This document shows positions 48,477 through 58,069 of a stretch of 64,000 bases of DNA, in pieces; within the stretch, counting starts at the first letter, position 1, and every line of letters starts with the position of its first letter. The notes beneath the pieces were generated by a model that had not been told where the DNA came from, searched no databases, and worked only from the letters and a program-made list of their open reading frames with translations. Source of the DNA: an uncultured Aquimarina sp. (lineage in GTDB: Bacteria > Bacteroidota > Bacteroidia > Flavobacteriales > Flavobacteriaceae); contig CANLMN010000002.1 of the NCBI GenBank assembly GCA_947492105.1, positions 1 to 64,000 of the forward strand, in the 5' to 3' direction. A program made the translations under genes and the position numbers.

Positions 48477-48955
48477 TGAAAACTCTAATATACGGTATCT
48501 TCTTTATACTGATACATCACTTAGCACATGCACAACCTACGTACGAAATGACCGATGTCACGAATGGGAGTAGCATTAGACTTATAAAAATCTGCAAAAA
48601 TAACAAAGAACTATATCTCAAAAATTGGAACAAACCAAATTCTAATACGGATAGAATGTATCATCTAAAAAAGCTACTAAAAACAGATACTATTGCATTA
48701 GATATGTTTTTTGTCAAATACAGTGAAATGGACAGTACAACTATTAAACATGCTCTTATCTACAAAAAAGACACCATGTCTTTTAATATCAAAAAAAACC
48801 TTGCTCATTTAAGAGTTGAAATCAAAAAAGTGAATTTCAAAAAAGGAGTGCATTTTATGGATTTAAAGAAACTGTACCAAAAACATAAAACACACGAAAT
48901 AACACTTGAAGAATTCCCTACGCCGTGTGGAACACAAAAAACTAGAAACAGGTAA
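48476..48955 (+). CDS. Exported protein, candidate immunity protein of the second TssD cassette
   Basis: The protein is 159 residues with a signal peptide (LIYGIFFILIHHLAHAQ). The mature part is small, basic and strand-rich, with no recognised family. Its ATG overlaps the effector stop (TAATG), which implies translational coupling. It ends in a region where another frame stays open to 49124, so a frameshift that shortened its C-terminus cannot be ruled out. The immunity role is inferred from position and export. Confidence 0.5.
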   Translation: MKTLIYGIFFILIHHLAHAQPTYEMTDVTNGSSIRLIKICKNNKELYLKNWNKPNSNTDRMYHLKKLLKTDTIALDMFFVKYSEMDSTTIKHALIYKKDTMSFNIKKNLAHLRVEIKKVNFKKGVHFMDLKKLYQKHKTHEITLEEFPTPCGTQKTRNR

Positions 48956-49208
48956 GAGTTATTTTATAACTGTGAATAGTATTCATTGCTCTACGAGATA
49001 TATCACTATCAACACCTGCAATAATTGTAAGTTCAGAAACATCTTATTCAAATCAAATAGATTCCGGAAACTTAATAGCGTCATTTTAATACCTGTAATT
49101 TTTGTAGCAGATTCTTTTCTTTAAAAAAAACGCAAAGTATACACTAGAAATGCAATTAAGAGGTAACCTTTTAATTGAGATGTAAAAGATTTCTCTTATT
49201 TATAGGAG

Positions 49209-49379
49209 TCAAAACACCATTCTTTGTTTTGCACTACTCCAAATTTTGTCTATTGTACACCTACATTCATACCTGCTAACATTTTCTTGCAACTCTTCTA
49301 GAGATTTACGATGTGATCGCATAAAATCACTGCCAACCACTACTAGATCATCAAAAACTACAAGACTCTTTTTTGAATA
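49209..49379 (-). pseudogene. Possible 3' gene fragment abutting hairpin repeat B4
   Basis: On the minus strand a frame reads SLVVFDDLVVVGSDFM, then RSHRKSLEELQENVSRYECR, and ends with a stop at 49209. It has protein-like composition but no good start codon near its upstream end, which coincides with the border of repeat B4. It may be the end of a gene cut by the repeat. No family is recognised. Confidence 0.25.
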
Positions 49380-49496
49380 ACACCAGTTAAAATGTAATTG
49401 TCGGCTACAATAATTGAACTATTTTTTGCTAGTTTGAGCTAAAAAATAGTAGAAAAAGAACCGAAATATTAGCCTGTAATTATTTTTTAAATGGTA
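49380..49496 (+). repeat. Hairpin repeat family B, centre-deleted copy B4
   Basis: The copy starts ACACCAGTTAAAATGTAATT and ends TTATTTTTTAAATGGTA. It keeps both arms and AATAGTAGAAAAAGAACCGA, but GAGCTAAAAAATAG joins the arms directly, so the central hairpin is missing, as in copy A4. Confidence 0.75.
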
Positions 49497-49752
49497 GAGG
49501 AAAACACTATCCACTCCCCCGATGAAGTATCGATACTATAAACTTTTTCAAGATATTAAGAAAAGGATTCATACAAGAACAGCCTTTTTTTTCATTTAGG
49601 GGCAAATACCCCTTTTGTCACTATGAGATTTATCGGAACTTGTACTTTTAATTAAAAAAAACACACTAACTAATTAATTATCAGAATCATCAAGACATAT
49701 TCCATAATCAATTTAACAATAATTTTAGATTAACTTACAAAAACAAAACATA

Positions 49753-50460
49753 ATGAAAAACGGAAAACATCTTATTGGCTATCTTATAGTAATCCTCCTA
49801 ACATTTTATGCAACCAAAAAGTACTACGACAACCAAACAAAACCAAACGAACCATCCAATTCTATAGCAAATGATCATCTACCTGAACACATGGAGCCTC
49901 CTACAGAGATTATTTCTAGAGAAGACGCATTTGAACTATACGATAGCTATACCGTCAATAGAGCATGCCCTATCGATCTTATAGAACGGACAGAAAGCTA
50001 TGGAATTCGTGAAAGGTGTAGTATAGATCGGCCGATAAACCCGCTCTTCGAAGCAGCTCGATCTGCTTATATGAGCAAAGAATATATCCAACAATATTTG
50101 GCATATATCCAACAAGAAACTCAGAGCAGAGGACAAAAGATCACAGGGTATCGTTTCTACTTTGCCAATTACCCGAACAAAGAACAATTCAGTGATGGAA
50201 GACCCATCAAAAGCCCTGGAAAAAACACCTTTTTCATTTCACCAACTGTTTATGACACAATCAGAAAAATGCATGTAGGGATCACCTTGACGAATGATAA
50301 GAAAGGAAACATAATACCTCTGATATTAGAAGACTATTTTGAGCAAGAGACGAGACGCACCACACATCAAAAAGAACGGAACGCCGCAGGTCTTTTTGCA
50401 ACACCTTCTGTCCGTCCAGCTCCTAGTTACATTGGCAACGATGTTGGAAGTCATCCATAA
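49753..50460 (+). CDS. Membrane-anchored protein of unknown function
   Basis: The protein is 235 residues with one N-terminal membrane helix (LIGYLIVILLTFYATKKYY). The rest is soluble and probably periplasmic, with a helical region (ARSAYMSKEYIQQYLAYIQQ) and a basic, Pro-rich C-terminus. I recognise no domain. It lies 33 bases upstream of a four-gene-scale signalling operon and may be part of it. Confidence 0.65.
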   Translation: MKNGKHLIGYLIVILLTFYATKKYYDNQTKPNEPSNSIANDHLPEHMEPPTEIISREDAFELYDSYTVNRACPIDLIERTESYGIRERCSIDRPINPLFEAARSAYMSKEYIQQYLAYIQQETQSRGQKITGYRFYFANYPNKEQFSDGRPIKSPGKNTFFISPTVYDTIRKMHVGITLTNDKKGNIIPLILEDYFEQETRRTTHQKERNAAGLFATPSVRPAPSYIGNDVGSHP

Positions 50461-50493
50461 AATGTGTTATTTACCAAATAAAACCAACGCAAA

Positions 50494-51141
50494 TTGTTAA
50501 TTATCATACTATATACCATTATTGCACTAGAAATAGTAACCGCTATAATCGGGTTGATCTATTTTAATAAATATAAGAACACCAGATTACATCATTTTGG
50601 CTATATACTTCTGTATAGTGCCATAAACGAGCTAATTGCAGGAATTTTTTTAAAAAGATTTCTAAACTTTGACGTTAGCCTTTTTTACAACATTTATTAT
50701 GTAATTTATTTCATTTATTTATTCTTTGTTTTCAAAAGTTTCATAGTTTCCAAAAGATACAAAGGTGCAATAGTGGTTTTTACCATCATATATCTAATTA
50801 TTTTGGGTGTTAATGGTTTTTATCAAAATTATTTAAGGGAATTACAAATCATACCTCATATTATTGCTTCATGTTTCCTAATTATTACCATTATTTTTTT
50901 CTATATTGAAATTCTAAGATCATCCAAAATACTGCAAATTGAAAAAAACCTACTTTTTTGGATCAGTATTGGTCTTCTTATACATACTATTGGGAGTATT
51001 CCTTTCAGGATTCTCAGGAATTATTACTCCGACTTGACTAATGGAAACGTCTCATTTTTAACCACTGTTATTTTGACATTAATTTTGAATTTTTGCTTTA
51101 TCATCGGGTTTATATGCAGCGACAAGAAACAGCTATACTAA
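50494..51141 (+). CDS. Six-helix integral membrane protein upstream of a histidine kinase
   Basis: The protein is 215 residues with a TTG start. It has about six membrane helices spread over its whole length (ALEIVTAIIGLIYF, YYVIYFIYLFFVF, AIVVFTIIYLIILGV and others) and no soluble domain. Its end overlaps the start of the histidine kinase gene, so it may be the separate membrane sensor for that kinase. I recognise no family. Confidence 0.68.
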   Translation: MLIIILYTIIALEIVTAIIGLIYFNKYKNTRLHHFGYILLYSAINELIAGIFLKRFLNFDVSLFYNIYYVIYFIYLFFVFKSFIVSKRYKGAIVVFTIIYLIILGVNGFYQNYLRELQIIPHIIASCFLIITIIFFYIEILRSSKILQIEKNLLFWISIGLLIHTIGSIPFRILRNYYSDLTNGNVSFLTTVILTLILNFCFIIGFICSDKKQLY

Positions 51142-51899
51142 TTGCGAGTGGAATTCTGATCATGTTAATCGGAATTATCATTTTCCTCTTTCTAATTTTT
51201 CAAAGGCGTAAAAACAGCCTATTACTAAGTCAAAAGGAAAAAGAAAAACGTTTTGAGCAAGAAATTGCAGAAACGCAGATAGAAATACGAGAAGAAACCC
51301 TACGCAATATCAGCTGGGAACTACATGACAATATTGGCCAATTACTTACCCTTGCCAAAATCCAAATCAATGTAGCACAGGACGACCGCAATCGGTTGGG
51401 AGAAGTCACAGAAACTATCAGCAAAAGTCTTACAGAATTACGTGCATTATCAAAGTTGATCAATCCAGATATGATCAAAAACCTAAGTCTTCCAGAAGTT
51501 ATTGGTTTGGAAATTGAACGTTTTAATCGATTACAGTTTATAGACGCCCAATTAAATATCAAAGGAGAGGAGTTCCTTATCGATAGCAAGGCAGAAATTA
51601 TTATTTTCAGGATTATACAAGAATTTTTTACCAATACTATCAAACATTCTCAAGCATCAAAACTAGAAGTTTCTTTGTGCTATAAAGAGCAAGAAATAGA
51701 AATTATAGCGCAGGATAATGGTGTTGGCTTTGATATACAAAAAATCCCTGTAAAAAAAGGATTGGGTCTTTGTAATATCAAAAATAGAGGAAAACTGATC
51801 AATGCAGAAATCTCTTTAAATTCGCAAAAAGAAAAAGGCACAATTCTGAAATTAACATATACACCACAACTAAAAACTATAGCAGATGCAATCGTATAA
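51114..51899 (+). CDS. Sensor histidine kinase (HisKA_3 type)
   Basis: The start at 51114 (MQRQETAILIASGILIMLIG) is chosen; an open frame from 51093 adds 7 residues. The protein is 261 residues with one N-terminal membrane helix, a coiled coil, the phospho-accepting His in ISWELHDNIGQLL (about residue 71) and an HATPase domain (NTIKHSQASK, DNGVGFD, GLGLCNIKNRG). It has no sensor domain of its own. Overlaps with the membrane protein upstream (28 bases) and the regulator downstream (14 bases) show a tight operon. Confidence 0.9.
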   Translation: MQRQETAILIASGILIMLIGIIIFLFLIFQRRKNSLLLSQKEKEKRFEQEIAETQIEIREETLRNISWELHDNIGQLLTLAKIQINVAQDDRNRLGEVTETISKSLTELRALSKLINPDMIKNLSLPEVIGLEIERFNRLQFIDAQLNIKGEEFLIDSKAEIIIFRIIQEFFTNTIKHSQASKLEVSLCYKEQEIEIIAQDNGVGFDIQKIPVKKGLGLCNIKNRGKLINAEISLNSQKEKGTILKLTYTPQLKTIADAIV

Positions 51900-52527
51900 G
51901 CTCGTCATCGTAGAAGATCATGTTTTACTCTCTCAAGCTATTGAAGGATTGGTCAATAGTTTTGCACAATTTGAAGTATGTTACTTATGCAAAAATGGCA
52001 AAGAGCTGATAACCCGATTCAAAGACCCGAAAAATATTCCAGATATCGTACTGATGGATATTAATATGCCAATCATGAATGGCATTGAAACAACCAAAAT
52101 CCTCAAAGATCAGTACCCAAATGTCCGAGTACTCGCATTATCTGTAGAAGAAGACGAAGAAACCATCCTAAAAATGTTACGAGCAGGCGCAAAAGGCTAT
52201 TTACTCAAAGACACAGAGAAATCGATCCTAGAAAATGCGCTAATAGAGGTAATGGAAACTGGGTTTTATCACACCAAAAATGTCACAAATTTGTTATTGG
52301 GCAGTCTGACCAAAAAAAATAACCCCTCTGATCTCCTCAAGCCTCGCGAACTAGAGTTTATACAACATGCTTGTACCGAAAAAACCTATCGAGAGATTGC
52401 TAGTGACATGTGTCTCAGTCCAAAAACGATAGAGGGATATCGTGATGTAATTTTTGACAAACTACACCTTCGAAACCGTACAGGATTGGTAATTTATGCC
52501 ATTAAGCATAAGATATTTACCCCTTGA
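51886..52527 (+). CDS. NarL/LuxR-family response regulator
   Basis: The protein is 213 residues. The receiver domain has VIVEDH and Asp58 in VLMDINMPIMNG. The C-terminal LuxR-type helix-turn-helix reads KTYREIASDMCLSPKTIEGY. It is the partner of the kinase whose gene overlaps it by 14 bases. Confidence 0.92.
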   Translation: MQSYKLVIVEDHVLLSQAIEGLVNSFAQFEVCYLCKNGKELITRFKDPKNIPDIVLMDINMPIMNGIETTKILKDQYPNVRVLALSVEEDEETILKMLRAGAKGYLLKDTEKSILENALIEVMETGFYHTKNVTNLLLGSLTKKNNPSDLLKPRELEFIQHACTEKTYREIASDMCLSPKTIEGYRDVIFDKLHLRNRTGLVIYAIKHKIFTP

Positions 52528-52562
52528 TATCTCGTTTTTTTGATATCAAGTAAAATTTGAAC

Positions 52563-54953
52563 TCAAAAACCACAGTCTAGACTATATAAGCTCTTATCTT
52601 CTACATCCCAATTTGGATTGTTACTCGCAGCTTCTATATCGGATACCTGAATACATGTTAGGTTGGGATTTCCTGAAAGATTAAGCCTATTTAATTCTTT
52701 TAATTTTGATATGTCCAAAGTTTTCAATGAACTTTGAAAAATCTCTAAACTTTTAATCTTTGTATTTTTAGACAAATCCAATAAATCTAGAGGCGCATCA
52801 CTAACGTAAGTGAGCGTTTCTAAATCAGGAAACACTCCAAAATCACTATAATTTATATTACAAAAATCACTTACAAAACTTTTTAAATTTATAAAAGTTT
52901 TAATTCCAGTTAAATCCCATAACTCAGGTGATACTGAACCTCCTTCACATTGAAAATCAATAAAAATTATTTTAGCTACATCATCTCTGGATATCCGCCC
53001 ATTAATCATTTCATCTGAGTCAACAAAATCTAAATATTCTTCAAAATTAGGATCTGGAATCAACACAAAATCAGCTCTAGTAATTGTAATAGCAACCACT
53101 CCCTCATCCTCATTCCCAGTAATACCGTCTGTAATGGTATAATTGATCTGATCTGTGCCTACAAAACCTACTTTGGGCGTGTATGCTACACTTCCATTGT
53201 CCATATTGACCACTACTGCTCCATTGAGTGCTGTAGCTGCTGTTATGGTCAGGGGATCATTCTCTTCGTCAGTATCATTATCCAGTATACTGATTTCTAT
53301 CGGCTCTAAGTCTGTAGTACTCGCTGTATCGTCTACCGCAATCGGAGGTTGATTGATATCATTGATCAAAATCGTTACGGTCGCTGGTGCACTCTCATCA
53401 ATCGCATCCGTGATGGTATAGGTAAATGTATCTGATCCAAAATACCCTTGATTAGGTGTATAAGTAATTGTTCCATTGGTATTCACCATAATACTCCCAT
53501 TGGTTGGGTCTGTCGTAGTAGCAATATTAAGCAATGTGTTATCCGTATCGCTATCATTGGCCAATACTGCAATACTTATGGCACTATTCTCGTCTGTCTC
53601 GGCATTGTCTGCTACAGCTATGGGGACCGCATTGGTCTTTGTGACCGTAATAACCACCTTGGCCGTTGAGCTGAGTTGATCACCATCGGTAATCGTATAG
53701 GTAAACTGATCATTACCCACAAAATCCTCCTGTGCCGTGTAGACCAAAGCACCGGTGCCATCTGCCGTAACGGTACCATTGAGTGCTTGGGTAAATGTAC
53801 TAACACTTGCTGTAATCCCTGCTGCGATCTCGTCATTATCCAAAACCAAAATCGTTACTGGATTGTCTTGTTCTGTAGTAGCAGTATCCGCTACGGCGTT
53901 AAAATCGGGATGCATCGTCTCTTCTACAATAATTGTGAGTACATTGGTATCCGTATTCTCGTTTTGCGCTGCCTCGTTATCTGTTACAGTTAATTGTACC
54001 TGATAGGTTCCTGGGGTTGCAAAAACATATGTCGGATTGGTCGTTGTAGTGGTAGCTCCATCATCCATAAATTGCCAGAGGTAACTCACAATCCTACCAT
54101 CTGGATCATTAGAGGTACCCCCAACAAAACCTACTTCAAAAGGAGCTTCGCCCTTATCCAATTGTCCAGCCTCCAATTGTGCTACAGCAATGGGTGTGAT
54201 GTTTTCGGTTTCCTCGAGCACTTCTATATCCAAGCTAGTTGCTAATCTCTGTCCGTTGCTATCCGTGAGTTCAAATACTAATTGCATGACACCAACAGTT
54301 TCTGGAACAACATACACCAAAATTGTACCTGCGGTAATTGCTTGATCACTTTCTGCAACAATAGCATTGTTCTGGCTATCCAAAAAACGCCCTACCCCTT
54401 GTCGCACCGCCGCTTGATACACAAAACCTACTTCGCGTTCGGGATGGTTATTGATCAGATTTAGATTAATTGGGAGCGTATCCCCCACTTTGGTTTGTAA
54501 CTGGGAGGCATTTGCCTCCCAGACAATATCCAAATTTTGTAATGCATACTGTAATGGATGTGTTTGTGTTTTCTCAAAAGAATCGTTGGTAAACAGCGTT
54601 ACCGAATGCGTCCCCACACTCGTACCTACATAATTCCAAGTAACACTAAAAGCATCTTCTAACTCTAATTCTACCGCTGTGTCTGCCGGAACGACCTCGC
54701 CATTTTCGTCTTCAAAATATCCTTCTCCCTGTGAGACTTTGTACCTAACATAATAGGATAATCCGGGATGTTCTCCACGTTCTGAGGTAAGCACGAGCGC
54801 TGTAGAAATTTTATCCCCTACAAAACCGGTATCTTCATGAGCTACCGCCACGTTATAATCTACATTAGAGATTAGATTAATCTCTTTGGTACAACCCCAA
54901 TCCAAAAACAATACCCCAAATAGAAGTAGTGCAAAATATACTATTTTGTTCAT
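52563..54953 (-). CDS. Surface lipoprotein with PKD and Ig-like repeats, paralogue of the 34380 gene
   Basis: The protein is 796 residues with a lipobox (LLFGVLFLDWGCTKE). Its domain order matches the 903-residue protein at 34380-37091: an N-terminal TraQ-like region, PKD (SYLWQFMDDGA, TYQVQLTVTDNEAAQNE), three Ig/VCBS repeats (TYTPNQGYFGSDTFTYTITD) and a shorter C-terminal LRR region (PNFEEYLDFVDSDEMING, LKELNRLNLSGNPNLT). The LRR part has lost several repeats compared with the paralogue. It is convergent with the regulator gene. Confidence 0.82.
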   Translation of the reverse strand: MNKIVYFALLLFGVLFLDWGCTKEINLISNVDYNVAVAHEDTGFVGDKISTALVLTSERGEHPGLSYYVRYKVSQGEGYFEDENGEVVPADTAVELELEDAFSVTWNYVGTSVGTHSVTLFTNDSFEKTQTHPLQYALQNLDIVWEANASQLQTKVGDTLPINLNLINNHPEREVGFVYQAAVRQGVGRFLDSQNNAIVAESDQAITAGTILVYVVPETVGVMQLVFELTDSNGQRLATSLDIEVLEETENITPIAVAQLEAGQLDKGEAPFEVGFVGGTSNDPDGRIVSYLWQFMDDGATTTTTNPTYVFATPGTYQVQLTVTDNEAAQNENTDTNVLTIIVEETMHPDFNAVADTATTEQDNPVTILVLDNDEIAAGITASVSTFTQALNGTVTADGTGALVYTAQEDFVGNDQFTYTITDGDQLSSTAKVVITVTKTNAVPIAVADNAETDENSAISIAVLANDSDTDNTLLNIATTTDPTNGSIMVNTNGTITYTPNQGYFGSDTFTYTITDAIDESAPATVTILINDINQPPIAVDDTASTTDLEPIEISILDNDTDEENDPLTITAATALNGAVVVNMDNGSVAYTPKVGFVGTDQINYTITDGITGNEDEGVVAITITRADFVLIPDPNFEEYLDFVDSDEMINGRISRDDVAKIIFIDFQCEGGSVSPELWDLTGIKTFINLKSFVSDFCNINYSDFGVFPDLETLTYVSDAPLDLLDLSKNTKIKSLEIFQSSLKTLDISKLKELNRLNLSGNPNLTCIQVSDIEAASNNPNWDVEDKSLYSLDCGF

Positions 54954-55054
54954 AGTTTCTTATTCTGGGGTAGTATTCGATTTGTTCAGTGCTACGGTAA
55001 AATTACACAAAAAAACCTGCTATTTTAAAAAAACAACAGCTTATGCATGTAGTA

Positions 55055-56035
55055 TTATTTTACGACAAAAGCACTCTGACCTAATTGTCCAATCCGAACA
55101 AAATACAAGCCTGGTGCCAATGTTGTGGTATTTATTCGTATCGTATTAGTATTTTGCTGTTGCATATCTGCAGGTAGCACCCGCCCTAGTGCATCAATCA
55201 AGTCGATCTTTGCCGTAGTATTTTTGAGGCCTTTGATGTTCAAAAAACCTTGCGCTGGATTGGGATAAATAGCAATACCGGATTTGGACAAATCAAAAGT
55301 GCTTACTGCTAATCGGAAATCATTTTCCGGGGTTTCTGAATCTCCTGATGAAGAAGTAGGTTCATTAACATCCTTAGGATCATTTGACAATGTAATTCTA
55401 TCAATTATATTTCCAATTGACCTACCTGATATTTCCATTGTATAGATTCCAGGTTTATCAAATTCAACAAAAATAAAATGCGAATTTTTATCCCAAGTTT
55501 TTGCCCACCATAACCAAACATTTGTTTGACAGCATGACCAAATTTTAAATGCACCTTTTTCTCCTGGCCCTTTATCATTTGGTATAATCGCAGTTTCATT
55601 TATTTTTTTTCCTTCATATCCTTTTGGATACGCTTTACTATCTTCTTTCTCTGCATAAAAATCAACATTCTCTCCTGAAAACTTTAACCAACTATCATTA
55701 GCGTCATCATGACCAGAACCTCCTTGAAGAGTTCTCCATTTAAATAAATATTTCCCTGTAGTATTAATTTTTATAGTAGCTTCTATTTTACCCTTATCAG
55801 GATTAGTATTAAAAGATGCACCTGCATAGCGGATATAAGCCTTTTCATCTCCTGTTGCTCCAGCTATTGAAGATTCTTTAACCCAAGAACTCCCAGTCAA
55901 ATCCAGACTCTCTGCTTCAATCACTACCTTCCCACCGATTTCTTCATAATCTGCTTGTGCTTGCCCCGTCAATGGCATACATAAGAATACGGTGGCAATA
56001 ATAAATTTTGGTAACATTGTAATTTTCATCATCAT
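55055..56035 (-). CDS. Secreted CBM-like protein with T9SS sorting domain
   Basis: The protein is 326 residues with a signal peptide ending in LTGQAQA. Residues about 30-215 have the start of a carbohydrate-binding module of the CBM6/35 or GH115-C type (GKVVIEAESLDL, YIRYAGASF, GKYLFKWRT, GIYTMEISGRS). A T9SS type A sorting domain ends the protein (IYPNPAQGFLNI, LAPGLYFVRIG, SAFVVK). No catalytic domain is present, so it probably binds glycans at the surface. Confidence 0.75.
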   Translation of the reverse strand: MMMKITMLPKFIIATVFLCMPLTGQAQADYEEIGGKVVIEAESLDLTGSSWVKESSIAGATGDEKAYIRYAGASFNTNPDKGKIEATIKINTTGKYLFKWRTLQGGSGHDDANDSWLKFSGENVDFYAEKEDSKAYPKGYEGKKINETAIIPNDKGPGEKGAFKIWSCCQTNVWLWWAKTWDKNSHFIFVEFDKPGIYTMEISGRSIGNIIDRITLSNDPKDVNEPTSSSGDSETPENDFRLAVSTFDLSKSGIAIYPNPAQGFLNIKGLKNTTAKIDLIDALGRVLPADMQQQNTNTIRINTTTLAPGLYFVRIGQLGQSAFVVK

Positions 56036-56499
56036 TATATTTGGTTAGTAGTTGATACCTATCACCCTCTTTTTTTCACCATAAATCTGTCCTCTTTCTC
56101 TACAGTCCTCGAACAAAAAACAAAAAAGTGACAAAAACTACCTGTTTCTATCCCCATTAGAACTAAAGAAAAAAAATATTCTGTTTTAAGGCAAACTTTC
56201 AACTATAATAGGCATTCATTGTTGTTGTTTTTGATTTTATGTTTTCAAAAATAGGAAAAAGAATAGAGAAATCCTTTGAATCTCTGGTTTTTGCATTACC
56301 AAAAGTAACGGTAACCCGTAACTACCGCTAGTTTTTTTTATAAAATCCTGACATTTGTCTATTCTCGCAACGATTGCTATCCACAGCATGAGGAATAAAC
56401 TGAAAACATGATACTTTGAAAAAAATAAGTAAGGTCTCCAAAAAGTAAACAGAAGAGAAAATCTCTCACAAAAGCACTTCGAATAGTTGTCATTTTGCG
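56036..56499. other. Intergenic stretch between divergent genes, no gene seen
   Basis: The AT-rich region separates the CBM-like gene (minus) and rpoN (plus). No open frame, tRNA or hairpin repeat of families A to C is seen. It must hold the promoters of both genes. Confidence 0.5.
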
Positions 56500-56507
56500 T
56501 ATTTTTG
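56500..56507 (+). promoter_or_regulatory. Probable -7 promoter box (TATTTTTG) of rpoN
   Basis: TATTTTTG matches TAnnTTTG and lies 43 bases before the rpoN start. A TTG exists upstream but its spacing is too short for the consensus -33 box. Confidence 0.4.
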
Positions 56508-56550
56508 TAATAAAGGGTACACTTATTGTAGGTGAACTGATTTAAATACT

Positions 56551-58008
56551 ATGCTAAAACAACAATTAAACTTTAAGCTTTCGCAAAAACTGTCACCGCA
56601 GCAGATTCAACTCATGAAGTTGATCCAACTGCCTACACAGTCTTTTGAGCAACGTCTAAGTCAGGAATTAGAGGAAAACCCCGCACTAGACACTGGAAAA
56701 GAACATGAGGAAAGCCATGAAGATTTTGCTAGTAATAGCAATCAGGAGGATGATTTGGGCAATGAGAAAATCGAAACCGACATCAATGTAGATGAATATC
56801 TCAGTGATGACGAAATCCCCAGTTATCGCCTAAGCGCTAACAACTATAGTAGTGATGATGAAGAAAAAAGTGTTCCCTATGCATCTGGAACTTCTTTTAA
56901 TCAACACTTACAAACACAACTCAACACTTTCCGTCTTGATGATGAAGAACGTGAAATTGCCATTTTTTTGGTTGGCAGCGTCGATGAGAGCGGATATATC
57001 CGTAGACCCATTGCTGATATTATGGATGACTTGGCATTTACCCAAAACATCTATACTACCGAAGAAAGAATAGAGAAGGTTCTACAACTCGTGCATCAAT
57101 TAGATCCTGCTGGTGTCGGTGCTCGTAATCTACAAGAGTGCTTGTTGATTCAACTAAAACGTAAGGGAGATCGAAAACCCGTAGCACTTGCGATCCAAAT
57201 ACTACAAAATTCTTTTGATCATTTTACCAAAAAACACTATCAAAAATTACTATCCAAATACGATATCACCGAAGAGGAACTAAAGAATGCTATTGAAGAA
57301 ATAGAGCATCTCAATCCAAAACCTGGAGGCGCCTATGCAGGCAATACACGAATTGTAGAACATGTTGTACCTGATTTTACTATTCAGATCATTGATGGAG
57401 AACTAGCATTGTCTCTCAACGGTAGAAATGCTCCAGAACTACACGTATCTCGAGAGTACAACAACATGATGCAGGGATATAAGGCCACTAAAGAAAAAAC
57501 AAAATCTCAAAAAGATGCTGTTATTTTTATCAAGCAAAAATTAGATGCTGCCAAATGGTTTATCGAAGCAGTCAAACAGCGGCAACAAACTTTGATGGTC
57601 ACCATGACCTCGATTATGCATTATCAAAAAGCGTATTTCTTGTCTGGTGACGAACGCATGCTTAAACCAATGATCCTCAAAGACATTGCAGATGAAATTG
57701 GAATGGATGTCAGTACGGTATCTCGTGTAGCAAACAGTAAATATGTAGATACTCCATATGGTACAAAACTCATCAAAGAATTTTTCTCAGAATCAATGAC
57801 CAATGATCAAGGAGAAGAGGTTTCTACAAAAGAAATCAAGAAAATCCTTGAAATTACTATAGGCGAAGAAGATAAGAAAAAACCATTGACAGACGACAAA
57901 CTAGCAAAAATCCTAAAAGAAAAAGGCTATCCTATTGCACGACGTACCGTAGCAAAATATCGCGAGCAACTGGATCTTCCTGTTGCGCGATTGCGTAAGA
58001 AAATTTAA
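56551..58008 (+). CDS. rpoN: RNA polymerase sigma-54 factor RpoN
   Basis: The protein is 485 residues, the family length. Region I at the N-terminus is Gln- and Leu-rich (LSQKLSPQQIQLMKLIQLPT). An acidic region II follows. The core-binding and DNA-binding region III ends in the RpoN box ARRTVAKYRE near the C-terminus. Sigma-54 needs AAA+ activators and reads -24/-12 promoters; no such activator gene is in the window. Confidence 0.97.
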   Translation: MLKQQLNFKLSQKLSPQQIQLMKLIQLPTQSFEQRLSQELEENPALDTGKEHEESHEDFASNSNQEDDLGNEKIETDINVDEYLSDDEIPSYRLSANNYSSDDEEKSVPYASGTSFNQHLQTQLNTFRLDDEEREIAIFLVGSVDESGYIRRPIADIMDDLAFTQNIYTTEERIEKVLQLVHQLDPAGVGARNLQECLLIQLKRKGDRKPVALAIQILQNSFDHFTKKHYQKLLSKYDITEEELKNAIEEIEHLNPKPGGAYAGNTRIVEHVVPDFTIQIIDGELALSLNGRNAPELHVSREYNNMMQGYKATKEKTKSQKDAVIFIKQKLDAAKWFIEAVKQRQQTLMVTMTSIMHYQKAYFLSGDERMLKPMILKDIADEIGMDVSTVSRVANSKYVDTPYGTKLIKEFFSESMTNDQGEEVSTKEIKKILEITIGEEDKKKPLTDDKLAKILKEKGYPIARRTVAKYREQLDLPVARLRKKI

Positions 58009-58069
58009 GTGCTTTTTTTGCGTTTACCTAGTATAACATAGGTCGGCACCCATATAAATCAATAGCGCC

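Larger units (their letters stand above)
48956..49752. other. Intergenic stretch with a gene fragment and a hairpin repeat
   Basis: No intact gene is seen. The stretch holds an open 57-codon piece on the minus strand (49209-49379) and repeat B4 (49380-49496). The sequence before 49753 probably contains the promoter of the genes that follow. Confidence 0.5.

Noticed and set aside
48906-49124. 72-codon frame overlapping the end of the candidate immunity gene
   Set aside because: It has a low-complexity, Asn/Arg/Ile-rich composition and no start of its own. A frameshifted C-terminus of the upstream gene is possible but not supported enough to call.
53448-54003. Several overlapping plus-strand open frames inside 52563-54953
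   Set aside because: They are antisense to the low-stop Ig-repeat coding sequence and show no protein-like features. The same holds for the plus-strand frames within 1-5198 and within 34380-37091.
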